Source: Bradyrhizobium sp. B097
GTDB taxonomy: Bacteria; Pseudomonadota; Alphaproteobacteria; Rhizobiales; Xanthobacteraceae
NCBI RefSeq assembly: GCF_038957035.1
Contig: NZ_CP152412.1
Coordinates: 8,924,501-8,988,500, forward strand
Length of the DNA: 64,000 bases
Direction of reading: 5' to 3'
The notes under the pieces were generated by a model. The model was not told the DNA's origin and made no database searches. It saw only the letters and a program-made list of their open reading frames with translations. Each line of letters begins with the position of its first letter. Positions within the stretch are counted from its first letter, which is position 1. Positions 8,301-15,938 of this stretch are shown here, one piece after another. The position numbers were made by a program, and so were the translations under genes.

Positions 8301-9620
8301 ATGACCGACTTCGCTTCCGATTTCCGCCAACCTCGCCGCTATGTCCGCCTGGATACGATCCTGCGGCTGCGCTGGCTCGCCGCGCTCGGCCAGCTCGTCG
8401 CGATCTTCATCGTGGCCCAGGGACTGGAATTCGACGTTCCGATCGTCCCCTGCGTCATCATCGTGACGTTCTCGGCGCTGCTCAATCTGGCGCTGCAGAT
8501 CGCGTTCAACCCGATGCAGCGGCTGGAGCCCGCCTACGCCGCCGCCTTGCTCGCCTTCAACATCGTCGAGCTCGGCGGCCTGCTGTACTTCACCGGGGGC
8601 TTGCAGAACCCGTTCTCGTTCCTGTTCCTGGCGCCGGTCCTGATCTCGGCCACGGTGCTGCCGATCCGCCTGACGATCGCGCTCGGCTGCCTTGCGGTCG
8701 CCTGCGCCTCGGCGCTGTTCTTCTACCATCTGCCGCTGCCCTGGGACGGCGACGATCCGCTGGTGCTGCCGCCGATCTACCTGATCGGCGTCTGGCTCTC
8801 GATCCTGCTCGCGATCGGCGTCACCAGCCTTTACGCATTCCAGGTGACCGAGGAGGCCCGCCAGCTCTCCGATGCGCTTGCCGCGACCGAGCTGATCCTG
8901 ACGCGCGAGCAGCATCTGACCCAGCTCGACGGTCTTGCCGCCGCCGCCGCGCATGAACTCGGCACGCCGCTGTCGACGATCTTCCTGATCTCGCGCGAGC
9001 TCGAGAAGACGGTGCACGACCCGGCGATCGCCGACGACCTCAAGATGGTGCGCGAGCAGGCGCAGCGCTGCCGCGACATCCTGAGCAAGATTGCGCAATT
9101 GTCATCGAGCGGCGCGCCGTTCGACACCATGAAGCTGTCGACCCTGATCGAGGAGGCGGTGGCGCCGCATCGCGATTTCGGCATCGACATCAAGGTGCGG
9201 CTTGCTGTCGCAGCAACGCGCGAACCGGTCGCCGCGCGCAATCCGGCGATCCTTTATGGCGTCGGAAACATTCTCGAAAATGCGGTCGATTTCGCGCACC
9301 AGACCGTCGAGGTGAACGCGTGGTGGAACGCCGAAACCATCGAGATCGTCGTCTCCGACGACGGTCCGGGCATCGCGCCCGACATGCTGAAGCGGATCGG
9401 CGAGCCGTATTTGTCGCGCCGCCGGGGCGCGGATGAGGCTCAAAATGCCCGTGGCGGCCTGGGTCTGGGCGTTTTCATTGCAAGGACGCTGCTGGAACGC
9501 ACCGGAGCCAAGGTGTCGTTTACCAATCGCACCTTCCCCGATCACGGCGCCGTGGTGCAGATCGTCTGGCCCCGCGAGCGCTTCGAGGAAGCCGCGCCGG
9601 CCGACGAAACCGAAGCCTAA
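8301..9620 (+). CDS. regS: Redox-sensing histidine kinase RegS (RegB/PrrB/ActS family)
   Basis: This membrane kinase senses the respiratory redox state and phosphorylates RegR. The N-terminal half has about six membrane segments. It contains the quinone-sensing heptapeptide as GGLQNPF, the hallmark of RegB homologues. The H-box is AAAAHELGTPLSTI, and the redox-active cysteine of RegB corresponds to QRCRDIL a little downstream. N, G1 and G2 boxes (NILENAVDFA, DDGPGIAP, GLGLGVFIA) complete the ATPase domain. Length 439. In Bradyrhizobium the pair is called RegSR and activates fixR-nifA; in other alphaproteobacteria it also controls redox-balancing genes. Confidence 0.93.
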   Translation: MTDFASDFRQPRRYVRLDTILRLRWLAALGQLVAIFIVAQGLEFDVPIVPCVIIVTFSALLNLALQIAFNPMQRLEPAYAAALLAFNIVELGGLLYFTGGLQNPFSFLFLAPVLISATVLPIRLTIALGCLAVACASALFFYHLPLPWDGDDPLVLPPIYLIGVWLSILLAIGVTSLYAFQVTEEARQLSDALAATELILTREQHLTQLDGLAAAAAHELGTPLSTIFLISRELEKTVHDPAIADDLKMVREQAQRCRDILSKIAQLSSSGAPFDTMKLSTLIEEAVAPHRDFGIDIKVRLAVAATREPVAARNPAILYGVGNILENAVDFAHQTVEVNAWWNAETIEIVVSDDGPGIAPDMLKRIGEPYLSRRRGADEAQNARGGLGLGVFIARTLLERTGAKVSFTNRTFPDHGAVVQIVWPRERFEEAAPADETEA

Positions 9621-9635
9621 GAACGATTCTTAATC

Positions 9636-9677
9636 GCAACTCTGGCATACCGGATGCATCGCTCTCTCCAGAGTTGC
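9636..9677 (+). terminator. Inverted repeat between regS and regR
   Basis: A perfect 10-bp inverted repeat, GCAACTCTGG at 9636-9645 and CCAGAGTTGC at 9668-9677, encloses a 22-base loop just after the regS stop. It has no T-run, so it is either a weak terminator/processing hairpin or a protein-binding site that separates regS from regR expression. Confidence 0.45.
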
Positions 9678-9695
9678 ACGCGACTTTCGGCTGCC

Positions 9696-9726
9696 TTGGC
9701 AGCGCCGCAGTAGGACCCCATATAAT
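9696..9726 (+). promoter_or_regulatory. Candidate regR promoter
   Basis: A perfect TATAAT (9721-9726) is preceded by TTGGCA (9696-9701), with a long 19-base spacer. It lies after the inverted repeat and about 28 bases before the regR start, suggesting regR can be transcribed separately from regS. Inference from sequence only. Confidence 0.4.
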
Positions 9727-9754
9727 AGGTGTCTGCCACAGGGAAAAATGGACC

Positions 9755-10309
9755 GTGAACGCCATCACTGAGCTGAATGACCATGCCGACCGCTCGCTCC
9801 TCATTGTCGAGGACGACAAGCCGTTCCTGGAGCGCCTGTCGCGCGCGATGGAGACGCGGGGTTTCGCGGTGAAGTCATGCGACACGGTGTCCGATGGTCT
9901 CGCCGAGATCGGCCGCGCCGCGCCCGCTTTCGCGGTCGTCGACCTCAGGCTCGGCGACGGCAACGGCCTCGATGTCGTCTCGGCGTTGAAGCGCAAGCGC
10001 CCCGAGGCGCGCGCGATCGTGCTGACCGGCTACGGCAACATCGCCACCGCCGTCACCGCGGTGAAGATGGGCGCCGTCGATTATCTCTCGAAGCCCGCCG
10101 ACGCCGATGACGTCGTCGCCGCGTTGCTCGCGACCGGCACCGAGAAGTCCGAGCTGCCGGCCAATCCGATGTCGGCGGACCGCGTGCGCTGGGAGCACAT
10201 CCAGCGCATCTACGAGATGTGCAACCGCAACGTCTCGGAGACCGCGCGCCGCCTCAACATGCACCGCCGGACCCTGCAGCGCATCCTCGCCAAGCGCGCA
10301 CCGCGCTAA
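9755..10309 (+). CDS. regR: Response regulator RegR (RegA/PrrA/ActR family)
   Basis: This is the DNA-binding partner of RegS. The 184-residue length equals that of R. capsulatus RegA. The receiver domain carries the acidic pair (VEDDKPF), the phosphoacceptor in FAVVDLRLGDGNG, a conserved Thr in VLTGYGN and Lys in LSKPAD. The C-terminal Fis-type helix-turn-helix is NVSETARRLNMHRRTLQRIL, nearly invariant in this family. The GTG start at 9755 is chosen because it yields the family N-terminus; an ATG at 9748 is out of frame, and upstream in-frame codons are not conserved. A rho-independent terminator follows at 10333. Confidence 0.93.
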   Translation: MNAITELNDHADRSLLIVEDDKPFLERLSRAMETRGFAVKSCDTVSDGLAEIGRAAPAFAVVDLRLGDGNGLDVVSALKRKRPEARAIVLTGYGNIATAVTAVKMGAVDYLSKPADADDVVAALLATGTEKSELPANPMSADRVRWEHIQRIYEMCNRNVSETARRLNMHRRTLQRILAKRAPR

Positions 10310-10332
10310 GCGATAGCTTCATTTGTTTTCGC

Positions 10333-10357
10333 AATGGCCGGGCTGGTCCCGGCCATT
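10333..10357 (+). terminator. Rho-independent terminator after regR
   Basis: A perfect 10-bp stem, AATGGCCGGG and CCCGGCCATT, with a 5-base loop, is followed by TGCTTTTGT. It starts 23 bases after the regR stop. Confidence 0.75.
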
Positions 10358-10372
10358 TGCTTTTGTAGTTTC

Positions 10373-10459
10373 GTAGGATGGGTAGAGCGAAGCGAAACCC
10401 ATCGATTTATCGCGCCGCGGCGACAAATGATGGGTTTCGCTGCGCTCTACCCATCCTAC
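10373..10459. repeat. Intergenic palindromic repeat (GTAGGATGGGTAGAGCG type)
   Basis: Arms at 10373-10402 and 10430-10459 form a near-perfect 30-bp inverted repeat, core GTAGGATGGGTAGAGCGAAG, around a 27-base loop. It is a REP-like element of the same general style as 3799-3888. Confidence 0.8.
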
Positions 10460-10478
10460 AGATCGTCAAAGCCTATCA

Positions 10479-10582
10479 CCGTCATCCTGAGGTGCGAGCG
10501 CAGCGAGCCTCGAAGGATGAACGGACCGGCTGGTGGCCGTGCATTCTTCGAGACGCCGCTTCGCGGCTCCTCAGGATGACGG
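10479..10582. repeat. Intergenic palindromic repeat (CCGTCATCCTGAGG type)
   Basis: The 14-bp ends CCGTCATCCTGAGG (10479-10492) and CCTCAGGATGACGG (10569-10582) are perfect inverted repeats. Inner phrases with GCGAGCGCAGCGAGCC, and with CGCCGCTTCGCGGCTC near the other end, extend the pairing imperfectly. It lies 20 bases before the mmcB stop and could insulate convergent transcripts. Confidence 0.8.
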
Positions 10583-10601
10583 ATGACAACCGCGCTTGCT
10601 C

Positions 10602-11084
10602 TTAAAATTCATGCCCCTGCGGATCGACCAGGCGGTTGATCCGCTGCGCTGCCGCCATCGCAAATCGCACCGTCATCGCCTTGCGGGTGGCTGCCGGCAG
10701 GCGGTGCTCCGGCGCCTCGCAATGCAGATGCGCGCCATAGGCGTCGGCGATGATCAGGCCGGTGTCGGCGGGAAAAATCTCGCACGGCAGATCCTGCGTG
10801 AAGGCGAAGAACAGCCGGTCGCAATGCATCCGGTAGTCCTGCCATTTCTGGTCGGCGCGCAGATCCTCGAGCGATGACTTGATCTCGACGATCCAAATCT
10901 CGCCGCGCTCGTTCAGCGCGACCAGATCGGCCCGGCGGCCGGACGGCAACGGTAATTCGCTGATGCAGGAAAATCCCAGCGACCTCAGAAGCCGCGCCGT
11001 GCCGCGCGCGATCGCCAGCGCGGTCTCCGACTGGCGTCGGTCGGGCGCGGGCACAAGCGCGATCTGGCGGGCGGATGAATCCAT
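10602..11084 (-). CDS. mmcB: DNA repair putative endonuclease MmcB
   Basis: The 160-residue product matches the MmcB family (PF06319), a PD-(D/E)xK-like nuclease fold first tied to mitomycin C and DNA-damage tolerance in Caulobacter. The nuclease core is visible as ISELPLPSGRRADLVALN followed by IWIVEIKSS, giving the D...E-x-K arrangement. The C-terminal part has EIFPADTGLIIADAYGA, also family typical. ATG 11084 gives the usual family start; the frame remains open for a further 115 codons upstream without family similarity. It diverges from the VWA-domain gene at 11233. Confidence 0.85.
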   Translation of the reverse strand: MDSSARQIALVPAPDRRQSETALAIARGTARLLRSLGFSCISELPLPSGRRADLVALNERGEIWIVEIKSSLEDLRADQKWQDYRMHCDRLFFAFTQDLPCEIFPADTGLIIADAYGAHLHCEAPEHRLPAATRKAMTVRFAMAAAQRINRLVDPQGHEF

Positions 11085-11232
11085 TAGGCGAAGATTAGCC
11101 GATTCCGCACGCCAACGGCAGCGCCGGAATCGGCCGCAAATTCGCACCCAGGCCGCCGCGATTTCGGCCTCAAGCCACCGCGAAGCCGGTGGAACCTTGG
11201 TTCCGAGGGACGAAACCACTGGAGGAGAGACC

Positions 11233-12351
11233 ATGCGGCCACGCATCACACTTCGCTCGTTCGTCTTCGCTCTCGCAACCCTTCCACTGTCCGCCGGACT
11301 GTCCTCGGCCATCGCCAAGCCCATGGTCGAGGTCGCCTTCGTGCTCGATACCACGGGCTCGATGGGCGGATTGATCGAGGGCGCCAGGCGCAAGATCTGG
11401 TCGATCGCAACGGCGATCGTCGATTCCAATCCCGACGCCGATATCCGGATGGGCCTGATCGCCTACCGCGACATCGGCGATGAGTATGTGACCAAAAAGG
11501 TCGAGCTGACGCGCGACATCCAGGATCTCTACGCCAATCTCTTGGAATTGAAGGCGCGCGGCGGCGGCGACTGGCCGGAGAGCGTCAACGAGGCGCTCGA
11601 CGTCGCCGTCAACAAGATGCAGTGGACGCAAGGCCGCGACAGCACGCGCATCGTGTTTCTGGTCGGCGACGCCCCGCCGCACATGGACTATGCGCAGGAC
11701 GCCAAATACCCGGTCACGCTCGCGGTCGCCAAGCAGAAGGACATCATCGTCAACGCCGTGCTCGCCGGCAACGCGCAGGATACCGAGCGGGTGTGGCGCG
11801 ATATCGCGCAGAACGGCAACGGCGAATTCATCCCGATCCCGCAGGATGGCGGCCAGATCGTCACCATCGAGACGCCGTTCGACGAGGACATCATCATCCT
11901 GCAGCGCGAGATCAACGGCACCGTGATCCCCTACGGCCCGCGCGCGTTGCAGAAGCGCACCGAATCCAAGACCCAGCAGCTGGCCAGCGTCGCCGCAGCT
12001 TCGCCGGCGCGCGCCTCGGAGATGGCAAGCTTCATCAACAAGCGCGCCAAGGTGACGTCAGAAGCGGTCACCGGCGACGGCGATCTGGTCGCCGACGTCG
12101 CGGCCGGCCGCAACGACATTGCCAAGGTTGGGGATGAGGATCTGCCCGACAATCTCCGTGCCATGAAGCCGGAGGCGCGCGGCGCCGAGATCGACAAGCA
12201 GATCGCCCAGCGCAAGGCGCTGAACGAGAAGCTCGCCGCGCTGGTCGCCAAGCGCGACAAATATGTCGCCGAGCACGGCAAGAGCGCGCCGAAGGCAGCA
12301 TCGTTCGATCGCGTGGTCGAGGATACGCTGAAGGCACAGATCAAGCGGTAG
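11233..12351 (+). CDS. Secreted von Willebrand factor type A domain protein
   Basis: The product has 372 residues. A signal peptide (MRPRITLRSF through the Ala-rich site near residue 25) directs it to the periplasm. The VWA domain starts at once with the metal-ion-dependent adhesion motif DTTGSMGG (D-x-T/S-x-S), followed by IRMGLIAYRDIGDEY and FLVGDAPPHMDY. The C-terminal third is Lys/Ala/Glu-rich and helical (residues about 250-372) with no known domain. GGAGGAGAG sits just upstream of the ATG, a strong ribosome site. Role unknown; VWA domains usually bind protein partners. It is followed by a repeat cluster. Confidence 0.82.
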   Translation: MRPRITLRSFVFALATLPLSAGLSSAIAKPMVEVAFVLDTTGSMGGLIEGARRKIWSIATAIVDSNPDADIRMGLIAYRDIGDEYVTKKVELTRDIQDLYANLLELKARGGGDWPESVNEALDVAVNKMQWTQGRDSTRIVFLVGDAPPHMDYAQDAKYPVTLAVAKQKDIIVNAVLAGNAQDTERVWRDIAQNGNGEFIPIPQDGGQIVTIETPFDEDIIILQREINGTVIPYGPRALQKRTESKTQQLASVAAASPARASEMASFINKRAKVTSEAVTGDGDLVADVAAGRNDIAKVGDEDLPDNLRAMKPEARGAEIDKQIAQRKALNEKLAALVAKRDKYVAEHGKSAPKAASFDRVVEDTLKAQIKR

Positions 12352-12376
12352 GGGTTGGTCGCAGGCTCTCTCCATT

Positions 12377-12543
12377 CCCTCCCCCGCTTGCGGGGGAGGG
12401 GCAGGGTGGGGGCTCTCGCTGCGGTGGGACCGGAATTGTCAGCAAGGAATCGTGCCCGCTACGCGCGGCGGGATATTCGCAACCAAGCATCAACAGCCCC
12501 AATGTGGAGCGACCCCCACCCTCCCCCGCAAGCGGGAGAGGGA
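12377..12543. repeat. Paired GC-rich intergenic repeat (CCCTCCCCCGCTTGCGGG)
   Basis: The left unit, 12377-12418, contains CCCTCCCCCGCTTGCGGGGG followed by CAGGGTGGGGGCTCTC. The right unit, 12511-12543, is its inverse with GACCCCCACCCTCCCCCGCA and GCGGGAGAGG. The same paired arrangement occurs at 56641-56766. It separates two convergent genes. Confidence 0.75.
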
Positions 12544-12563
12544 GCCCAGCCGATCTGCTTACC

Positions 12564-14180
12564 TCACTCGCTCGCGACATCCAGCGGCGGCCCGAGGATC
12601 ACGCCTTCATTGCCGCGCAGGTCGAGGACGCCTTCGACCTTCTCGCCCTGCCGGTCCATGAAGGTCGACAGCAGAACCTCGTTGCTGAAGCCGATGGCGC
12701 TGGAGGAGACCGACGCGGGGGCCGCGCCGAAATTCAGCGCGATCACGGCGACGCCCTCGGCGCTGCGCCGCCGATAGAGCAGGACATCGCCGTGCGCCGC
12801 GACCGGCTCGTAGCTGCCATGAACGAGCTGCGGCAGCTTTCGCCGCAACGCGATCAGCGCCTTGTAGAGGTTGAGGATCGACGCGCCGTCGGCCTCGAGG
12901 CTTGCGACATTGTCGCTTGCGAAATCCTGCGCCAGCGGCAGCCACGGCCTTGCGGTCGAGAACCCGGCATAGCGCTCGGCGCTCCATTGCATCGGGGTGC
13001 GGCAGCCGTCGCGGCCGACGCCGATATCAGGCACGTTCTTCTCGAAGGGATCACGCACCTCGCTGGGGGCGATCGCAACCTGGCGCATACCGATCTCGTC
13101 GCCGTAGTAGAGCGTCGGCGTGCCGCGCAGCGTCAGCAGCAGCATCGCGGCGACCGGCGCCTGCGCGGGCCCCACCCGGCTCGCCACCCGCGGCCGGTCG
13201 TGATTGCCGAGCACCCAGTTCGGCCATGCGCCCGGCGGCAGCGCCTTTTCGTAATCGGCAATGATCATCTCGACCGAGCGCGCGCTCCACAAGGTCGATA
13301 GCAGCGCGAAATTGAATGGCATCTGCGCGCCGCGCAGATCGTTGCCGTAATAGGCGACCAGGCGGTGCAGCGGCAGATAGATCTCGCCGATCAGCACCCG
13401 ATTGTCGAACTCCTCGGTGACGCGGCGCATCTCGGTGATGACAGCATGCACTTCGAGCTGATCGGTCGAATATTGCGTCAGCACCTTCTCGTGCGGCGGC
13501 CGGCCCTCGCGATAATGCGGGTTCGGCGGATTGTCGCGGAATTCGGCATCCTTGATCAGGTGCCAGATCACGTCGACACGAAAACCGTCGACGCCCTTGT
13601 GCAACCAGAAGCGCATCACGTCGTAGATCGCGTCTCTCACCTCGCGATTGCGCCAGTTCAGATCGGGCTGCTGGGTCAGGAAGGCGTGATAGTAGTACTG
13701 GCCAGAGGCCTCGTCATACGTCCAGGCGCTGCCGCCGAACTCTGACAGCCAGTTGTTCGGTACACCGCCATCCGGCGCCGGATCGCGCCAGATGTACCAG
13801 TCGCGCTTCGGGCTATCGCGCGAGCTCTTCGCTTCGATGAACCACAGATGCTGATCGGATGTATGGTTCGGCACCAGGTCGAGGATCAGCTTGAGGCCGG
13901 AATCGTGCGCGGCCGCGACCAGCGCGTCGAAATCCTCCATCGTCCCGAACAGCGGGTCGATGCCATTGTAATCCGAGATGTCGTAACCGAAATCGGCCAT
14001 TGGCGACGAGAAGATCGGCGACAGCCAGACCGCGTCGACGCCAAGCCGCGTCAAATAGGGCAGTCGCGCGATGATCCCCCTGAGATCGCCGACGCCATCG
14101 CCATCGCTATCCCCGAACGAGCGCGGATAGACCTGATAGAAGATGCCGCGCCGCCACCAGTCCCTGTCGTCCCGATCCAT
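12564..14180 (-). CDS. GH13 alpha-glucosidase (alpha-amylase family)
   Basis: This 538-residue, probably cytoplasmic retaining glycosidase acts on short alpha-glucosides (oligo-alpha-glucosidase type). Conserved regions are clear: IFYQVYPRSFGDSDGDGVGD at the start, region I DLVPNHTS, region II DGFRVDVIWH with the Asp nucleophile, region III LIGEIYLP with the acid/base Glu, and region IV LGNHDRPR with the transition-state Asp. A C-terminal beta domain follows. There is no signal peptide. The exact substrate (maltose, isomaltose, trehalose-related) cannot be fixed by eye. The sequence QYYYHAFLTQQPDLNWRN is typical of alpha-glucosidases rather than endo-amylases. Confidence 0.9.
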   Translation of the reverse strand: MDRDDRDWWRRGIFYQVYPRSFGDSDGDGVGDLRGIIARLPYLTRLGVDAVWLSPIFSSPMADFGYDISDYNGIDPLFGTMEDFDALVAAAHDSGLKLILDLVPNHTSDQHLWFIEAKSSRDSPKRDWYIWRDPAPDGGVPNNWLSEFGGSAWTYDEASGQYYYHAFLTQQPDLNWRNREVRDAIYDVMRFWLHKGVDGFRVDVIWHLIKDAEFRDNPPNPHYREGRPPHEKVLTQYSTDQLEVHAVITEMRRVTEEFDNRVLIGEIYLPLHRLVAYYGNDLRGAQMPFNFALLSTLWSARSVEMIIADYEKALPPGAWPNWVLGNHDRPRVASRVGPAQAPVAAMLLLTLRGTPTLYYGDEIGMRQVAIAPSEVRDPFEKNVPDIGVGRDGCRTPMQWSAERYAGFSTARPWLPLAQDFASDNVASLEADGASILNLYKALIALRRKLPQLVHGSYEPVAAHGDVLLYRRRSAEGVAVIALNFGAAPASVSSSAIGFSNEVLLSTFMDRQGEKVEGVLDLRGNEGVILGPPLDVASE

Positions 14181-14287
14181 CCCGTCCCCCCAAGCTCGCA
14201 GCCCGGTTGAGGCCGCTCCGCGCCCCGGGGCGGCCTGTCGGTTCAGGGATGACGCATAATTCGGGACGGAAAAATGGCTGCAATGCG

Positions 14288-15100
14288 TCAGTGGCGGGCG
14301 ATTGCGAGCTGATAGATGGTGATCAGCACCTCGAACAGGATCAGGAAGACGATGATCAGCTCCAGCCGCAGCGAGCGGCTGGTGTCGATGATATCGGTCA
14401 GCACCTGCGCGGTCTCGGCCACGACGGCGAGCTTGCGGTTCAGCGATTCCGCACGCTCCTTCAATTCGTACTCGTCCTCGAGGCGGGCATAGAGCCGCTC
14501 GAGATGCGGCTTGTCCCAGAGGATGTCGGGCTTCTCCGACACCTCGACCGGTCCAGCCACGCGATGCCGCACCAACAACGCGTTGCCGATGTGCTTGAGG
14601 ATCGCGACACGGCCGCCACGGACCTGGCCGCCCTTGGCGAGCTCGCGCGCCAACGGCTCGGTCGTGTCGAAGACCGCCCGAACCTCACGCTCATGCCGCG
14701 CCAGCACCACACTCTTGGCCAGCGCTTCGCCGACCAGGATCAGCCGCTCCGGCGACAGGCTTTGCAGATAGATCGGGCCGCCCGGCGGAATCTGGTCTTC
14801 CCTGTCGGCCGCAAGCTCGATGATCGCAATCTCCTCCTCGCGCCGCGTAAACAATCCGGTCATGCGCGACTGCAGGCTGCGCAGGAATTCATCCTCCTCC
14901 AGCGCGTTGAGACCGATCAGAACGACGACGCCATAGCGGAACAGGATCGCCACACCATTGTCATTGACGCGAAACGCCAGCGGCGTCGTGGCCAGCACGT
15001 CGCCGCGCTCGAGGCCGGACGTGTTGATGCGGTCCGCGACGAAGAAGGCGCGGGCGGTGGTCCGAGGTCCGCCGAGCGGTGAGTTGGGGGCCTGGGTCAT
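14288..15100 (-). CDS. RMD1/RMND1-like (DUF155) membrane-anchored protein
   Basis: The product has 270 residues and resembles the RMD1/SIF2 (DUF155) family, whose eukaryotic members work in mitochondria. Typical features are the N-terminal beta-rich part (GVAILFRYGVVVLIGLN), the central IIELAADREDQIPPGG phrase, and the helical segment ending in a single C-terminal membrane span (LELIIVFLILFEVLITIYQL, about 243-265). RLYARLEDEYELKERAESLNRKL is a coiled-coil stretch before the anchor. Bacterial function is unknown. It diverges from the MBL hydrolase at 15270. Confidence 0.8.
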   Translation of the reverse strand: MTQAPNSPLGGPRTTARAFFVADRINTSGLERGDVLATTPLAFRVNDNGVAILFRYGVVVLIGLNALEEDEFLRSLQSRMTGLFTRREEEIAIIELAADREDQIPPGGPIYLQSLSPERLILVGEALAKSVVLARHEREVRAVFDTTEPLARELAKGGQVRGGRVAILKHIGNALLVRHRVAGPVEVSEKPDILWDKPHLERLYARLEDEYELKERAESLNRKLAVVAETAQVLTDIIDTSRSLRLELIIVFLILFEVLITIYQLAIARH

Positions 15101-15269
15101 GAAGTTCCGGACTGCGAGGACTTAACGCATGATCGAGAGCAACCGTTTACCGGCCTGCTCACGAAGTGCCGGAGGTGACCTTATCACGGTCCGTTTTGGG
15201 ATCACACGCCGGGGCCGACGCATTTCCCGAGCGTGTTGACGGCATTTTCCGGTAGCCTATGGTGCCCCC

Positions 15270-15938
15270 ATGAACGAGACAACCGACACCAAGCCGAAGG
15301 CTGGCGCGATCATCGTGCCGGTGACGCTGTTCGAGCAGAACTGCACTATCATCTGGCACGAGCCGACCAAGAAGGCCGTGGTGATCGACCCCGGCGGCGA
15401 CGTGCCGAAGATCCAGGCCGCGATCAAGCAGACCGGCGTGACGGTCGAGAAGATCTGGCTGACCCACGGCCATATCGATCATGTCGGCGGCGCCGCCGAA
15501 TTGCGCGACGCGTTGCAGGTCAAGATCGAGGGCCCGCATATCGCGGACAAGTATCTGCTCGACAACGTCGTCTCGAGCGGCGAGCGCTTCGGCATGACCG
15601 GGGTGCGCAATTTCGGGCCAGACCGCTGGCTCGACGAGGGCGACCAGGTCTCGATCGGTGACCTCACCTTCGACATCCTGCACTGCCCCGGCCATTCACC
15701 GGGCAGCGTGGTGTTCTTCAACAAGGAGCTGCGCTTCGCCCATGTCGGCGACGTGCTGTTCGCCGGCTCGGTCGGGCGCACCGACCTGCCCGGCGGCAGC
15801 CACCCGACGCTGATCCAGTCGATCAAGGAGAAGCTGCTGCCGCTCGGCGACGATGTCGGCTTCATCTGCGGCCACGGCGCCGGATCGAGCATCGGCCAGG
15901 AGCGGATGACGAACCCGTTCCTGACCGGCGAGATGTAG
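15270..15938 (+). CDS. MBL-fold metallo-hydrolase (glyoxalase II-like, YcbL group)
   Basis: The product has 222 residues. The zinc site is visible as THGHIDHVGG (HxHxDH), a second His in HCPGHSPGSVVF, Asp in FAHVGDVLFAGSVGRTD, and the last His in FICGHGAGSS. The arrangement fits the short glyoxalase II/YcbL-type hydrolases that cleave thioesters, probably S-lactoylglutathione or a related compound. There is no signal peptide. Its stop codon abuts, base to base, the stop codon of the convergent esterase gene, so the two transcripts must overlap. Confidence 0.87.
   Translation: MNETTDTKPKAGAIIVPVTLFEQNCTIIWHEPTKKAVVIDPGGDVPKIQAAIKQTGVTVEKIWLTHGHIDHVGGAAELRDALQVKIEGPHIADKYLLDNVVSSGERFGMTGVRNFGPDRWLDEGDQVSIGDLTFDILHCPGHSPGSVVFFNKELRFAHVGDVLFAGSVGRTDLPGGSHPTLIQSIKEKLLPLGDDVGFICGHGAGSSIGQERMTNPFLTGEM

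Noticed and set aside
9748..9750. ATG as the start of regR
   Set aside because: It is out of frame; the GTG at 9755 gives the 184-residue family length.
15237..15270. TTGACG...TATGGT promoter before the MBL hydrolase
   Set aside because: The spacing would start the transcript at or inside the start codon; the match could be chance in GC-rich DNA.
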